Below, piece by piece: positions 50,580-52,946 of a DNA stretch of 52,946 bases; the stretch's first letter is position 1, and every line of letters starts with the position of its first letter. This stretch comes from Ruminococcaceae bacterium UBA3818 (GTDB lineage: Bacteria; Bacillota; Clostridia; Oscillospirales; Ruminococcaceae), in contig DFDW01000015.1 of assembly GCA_002369315.1 (NCBI GenBank), positions 1 through 52,946 on the forward strand, written 5' to 3'. The notes under the pieces are model-generated. The model saw only the letters and a program-made list of their open reading frames with translations. It was not told where the DNA came from and did not search any database. The position numbers and the translations under genes were made by a program.

Positions 50580-52535
50580 TCATTTTTGGCCAGTTTTTTT
50601 CCGCGCAGCCTTTTCCTGCGGCTTTTTACGGGGCTTTCGAGGCGCTGCCGGTGTAAACTCCAGGTACATCGTGGACAAAGGCGGTATGGTCAGGCTAACC
50701 GAATGATCGCACCCATGCGACGGTTTTTTACGGGTACGTACAGTCCCGTTGGTCAAACCGCTGCCACCGAACTCTTTGGCGTCGGAATTAAATGTTTCCT
50801 TATACCGCCCGGCATCCGGCACGCCTACTACATAATCGTACCGCGCCACAGGACAGAAATTGCAAACGACCATGATGCTTTTGTTTGCTTCGTCCATCCG
50901 GCGGAAAATAATGATATTCTGCTGGTTGTCATCGGCCACAAGCCATTGGAACCCTTCCCAGGAGTCCTCAATCTGCCAGAAAGGAGAATGTTCCAGATAA
51001 TAATGGTTCAGCTTTGCCACATATCGCTGCAGCTGTTGGTGCTTTTCATAGCCGAGAAGCAGCCAGTCCAGTTCCTGCTTTTCATTCCACTCAATAAACT
51101 GCCCGAACTCCTGGCCCATAAACAGGAGTTTTTTGCCCGGATGCGCCATCATGTAGCCCAGAAAAGACCGTACACCGGCGAATTTCAGGTCATAGTCTCC
51201 CGGCATTTTATTGATTAATGAGCATTTTCCGTGCACCACCTCGTCATGGGAAATCGGCAGAACAAAATTTTCGGAAAACGCATAGAACATACTGAACGTC
51301 AATTTATCATGGTTATACGCACGATAAATCGGATCCATTGAGAAGTAGGACAAAACATCATTCATCCACCCCATGTTCCATTTGTAATGGAAACCCAGCC
51401 CGCCGTTGAATGCCGGTTTGGTAACCATTGGCCAGGCAGTGGATTCTTCTGCAATCATGAGAACGCCAGGATTTTCAGAAAGGATAATGGCATTGAGTTT
51501 CTGTAAGAAAGCGACCGCTTCCAGATTCTCCCGACCACCTTGATGGTTCGGCGTCCATTCTCCCTCTTTTCTGTCATAGTCCAGATATAGCATCGACGCC
51601 ACAGCGTCTACCCGGATACCGTCCACATGAAAATCCTGCACCCAGAGCATGGCGGAAGAAATCAGAAAACTCTGCACTTCCGGTTTGGCATAGTCAAAAA
51701 CATGGGTGCCCCATTGTTTGTGTTCCCGCTTTCTGGGATCGCTGTATTCATAGCAGGAGGATCCGTCAAATTCATAGAGGCCGTGGGCATCTTTGGGAAA
51801 ATGGGCGGGTACCCAGTCCATAATCACGCCGATATCCGCCTGATGCAGCAGGTCCACAAAACGCATAAATTGTTCCGGCGTGCCGTACCGGGAAGTCGGT
51901 GCAAAATATCCTGTCACCTGATATCCCCAGGAGCCGTCATACGGATACTCCGTGACCGGCATAATTTCCACATGGGTATACCCCATTTGTTTTAAGTAAG
52001 GAATCAACTCTTCCGCTGTTTTTTCATACGAAAAGCAATTTCCGTCTTCATACCGCCTCCAGGAGCCTAAATGCATCTCGTAAATATTCATCGGTACGGT
52101 AAACGGGTTTTGTGCTTTTCTCCGTTTGAGCCAAGCGGAATCGTGCCAGCGGTAGCGGGAGATGTCATACAGTTTCGAGGCTGTTCCCGGCGCCGTTTCA
52201 TGATGAAAAGCGTAAGGATCTGCTTTCAGTGTCGTCTTTCCGCTGTGAGCGGTAACAGCGTATTTATACAGGTCAAACTGTTTCAGCCCCGGAATAAACC
52301 CTTCCCAAATTCCCCCGGATTCCAATTTCTCCAAAGGATTTGCCTGAGGGTCCCAATCATTGAAATCGCCCACAACAGAAACTGCTTTCGCCGCAGGCGC
52401 CCATACCCGAAAACGGAATCCTTTTCCTTCTTCCCTCTTTTCCGGATGTGCTCCTAAAAATCGGTAGGCATGGTAGTGCATTCCGCGGCAAAAGTCCATA
52501 ATTTCATTTAAATCATTCGACGGATATTTTTCCAT
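50580..52535 (-). CDS. glgB: 1,4-alpha-glucan branching enzyme
   Basis: It forms alpha-1,6 branches in glycogen (GH13). ATG 52535 has GGGAGG 8-9 nt upstream; a GTG three codons earlier overlaps the site. The product (about 651 residues) has an N-terminal CBM48 (HAYRFLGAHPEK, FRVWAPAAKAVSVVGDFNDW), GH13 motifs MDWVPAHFPKDAHGL, DGIRVDAVASMLY (nucleophile Asp), LMIAEESTAWP (acid Glu) and PISHDEVVHGK, and a C-terminal beta domain. An unusual basic tail (PRKPRKKPQEKAARKKTGQK) ends the protein, perhaps for binding glycogen or another polyanion. It is first in the glg operon. Confidence 0.95.
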   Translation of the reverse strand: MEKYPSNDLNEIMDFCRGMHYHAYRFLGAHPEKREEGKGFRFRVWAPAAKAVSVVGDFNDWDPQANPLEKLESGGIWEGFIPGLKQFDLYKYAVTAHSGKTTLKADPYAFHHETAPGTASKLYDISRYRWHDSAWLKRRKAQNPFTVPMNIYEMHLGSWRRYEDGNCFSYEKTAEELIPYLKQMGYTHVEIMPVTEYPYDGSWGYQVTGYFAPTSRYGTPEQFMRFVDLLHQADIGVIMDWVPAHFPKDAHGLYEFDGSSCYEYSDPRKREHKQWGTHVFDYAKPEVQSFLISSAMLWVQDFHVDGIRVDAVASMLYLDYDRKEGEWTPNHQGGRENLEAVAFLQKLNAIILSENPGVLMIAEESTAWPMVTKPAFNGGLGFHYKWNMGWMNDVLSYFSMDPIYRAYNHDKLTFSMFYAFSENFVLPISHDEVVHGKCSLINKMPGDYDLKFAGVRSFLGYMMAHPGKKLLFMGQEFGQFIEWNEKQELDWLLLGYEKHQQLQRYVAKLNHYYLEHSPFWQIEDSWEGFQWLVADDNQQNIIIFRRMDEANKSIMVVCNFCPVARYDYVVGVPDAGRYKETFNSDAKEFGGSGLTNGTVRTRKKPSHGCDHSVSLTIPPLSTMYLEFTPAAPRKPRKKPQEKAARKKTGQK

Positions 52536-52564
52536 TGCCGCCACCTCCCATTTCTCTTGTTTTC

Positions 52565-52592
52565 ATTGTACCACACTTTCCTTTTTTTGCAA
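52565..52592 (-). promoter_or_regulatory. Promoter of the glycogen operon
   Basis: On the minus strand, -35 TTGCAA (52587-52592) and -10 TACAAT (52565-52570) have a 16-bp spacer, giving a short leader before glgB. Confidence 0.7.
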
Positions 52593-52719
52593 TATAATAT
52601 TGTGCAAAATGGTGATTTTATCAGAATAATATAGTTTCTTTTTATTTATTTTCACGATTTCACCCTATTTGCGGATTTTTCATGGGCTCTTTCCGGCAAA
52701 TCGTTACAAGTATAGCACA

Positions 52720-52749
52720 GCCTGTCTGCAAAAAAAGTCGCAGACAGGC
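52720..52749. repeat. 10-bp inverted repeat in the glgB-gap intergenic region
   Basis: GCCTGTCTGC (52720-52729) and GCAGACAGGC (52740-52749) have a 10-nt A-rich loop; on the plus strand no T run follows, so it is not a typical terminator. The rest of the 52593-52821 stretch shows no gene or other feature I can support. Confidence 0.5.
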
Positions 52750-52821
52750 ATGTCACTATTTCCATTTTCAAGGAAAAACGCTGAGGAAGGAACCTGGAAA
52801 GTTCGTTTTTAAAGGCACAAA

Positions 52822-52853
52822 AAAAGACCGCAATCTTTTGATTGCGGTCTTTT
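52822..52853. terminator. Terminator of gap
   Basis: The stem AAAAGACCGCAATC/GATTGCGGTCTTTT has a 4-nt loop, followed on the minus strand by a T run. It lies 14 bp beyond the gap stop codon. Confidence 0.88.
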
Positions 52854-52866
52854 GAGCTAGTAAAAA

Positions 52867-52946
52867 CTAGCAGCAGCAACAACCGTGGTCAACTTTCGCC
52901 ATATGCTCGATGAGCATCAGGACTTTGTTGGAATAACCCCACTCGT
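52867..52946 (-). CDS. gap: Glyceraldehyde-3-phosphate dehydrogenase, C-terminal end only (enters from the right edge)
   Basis: About 26 codons are visible, reading EWGYSNKVLMLIEHMAKVDH and then GCCCC before TAG. EWGYSN followed by a C-terminal helix is the ending of type I GAPDH (family pattern DNEWGYSNRV). The four-cysteine tail is not usual for this enzyme. With most of the gene outside the window, this rests on the terminal signature alone. Confidence 0.75.
   Translation of the reverse strand, partial: EWGYSNKVLMLIEHMAKVDHGCCCC

Noticed and set aside
52652..52882. 76-codon minus-strand frame near the right edge
   Set aside because: It spans the gap terminator and the GAPDH 3' end in another frame, without a start signal.

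Overview
The window looks like chromosomal DNA of a spore-forming Firmicute of the class Clostridia, probably an Oscillospiraceae-like gut anaerobe. Pointers are strong AGGAGG-type ribosome binding sites, frequent TTG/GTG starts, TTGACA/TATAAT promoters with 16-18 bp spacers, a T-box riboswitch, spore genes (SpoIIM-like, SpmA, SpmB), the GlgC/GlgD pair, and aspS-gatCAB (indirect Asn-tRNA synthesis). The taxonomic call is inference from gene content; no rRNA is present.

Layout. 1-2970: 5' part of a citramalate synthase gene and three membrane-protein genes. 3200-3390: a candidate structured RNA with its own promoter and terminator. 3445-5726: prfB followed by a decayed proBA pair (in-frame TGA in proB, proA reduced to its last third). 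6140-9248: a zinc-ribbon membrane protein, galU and the rpsF-ssb-rpsR operon. 9363-13950: a three-gene run behind a leucine-type T-box, encoding an acyl-CoA synthetase, a zinc-ribbon/PASTA pseudokinase and a TIM-barrel isomerase. 14036-14400: a small membrane protein whose promoter carries three LexA-box-like sites. 14446-20885: yebC, csp, proC, two SIS-domain sugar-phosphate proteins around a GntR regulator, and an exonuclease III. 21003-25932: aspS-gatC-gatA-gatB. 26219-26986: a DDAH-like hydrolase.

26992-33848 is a mobile element bounded by matching inverted ends (15 bp, 17 bp spacer, 11 bp). It carries McrB/McrC-type restriction genes, a short MobC-like gene, a repeat-rich non-coding stretch with an oriT-like hairpin, an acidic protein and a large serine recombinase (TnpX type).

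33883-39157 holds a UroD-like protein with a membrane partner, small DUF2087 and DUF1540 proteins, a PepV-type dipeptidase and a MATE exporter. tRNA-Ala(CGC) is at 39415, followed by an intergenic repeat. 40044-44276 has a DUF1508 protein, an isochorismatase-like hydrolase and a Zur-ZnuABC zinc-uptake operon with a palindromic operator. 44417-46554 has a DtxR regulator, an AbrB regulator and spmAB. 46725-52535 is a glycogen operon (glgB-glgC-glgD-glgA). The right edge holds the last codons of a GAPDH gene.

The most interesting items are the leucine T-box in front of an acyl-CoA synthetase/pseudokinase operon, the unassigned RNA at 3210-3386, the SOS-type small membrane protein, the McrBC-carrying serine-recombinase element, and the broken proline pathway next to an intact proC.
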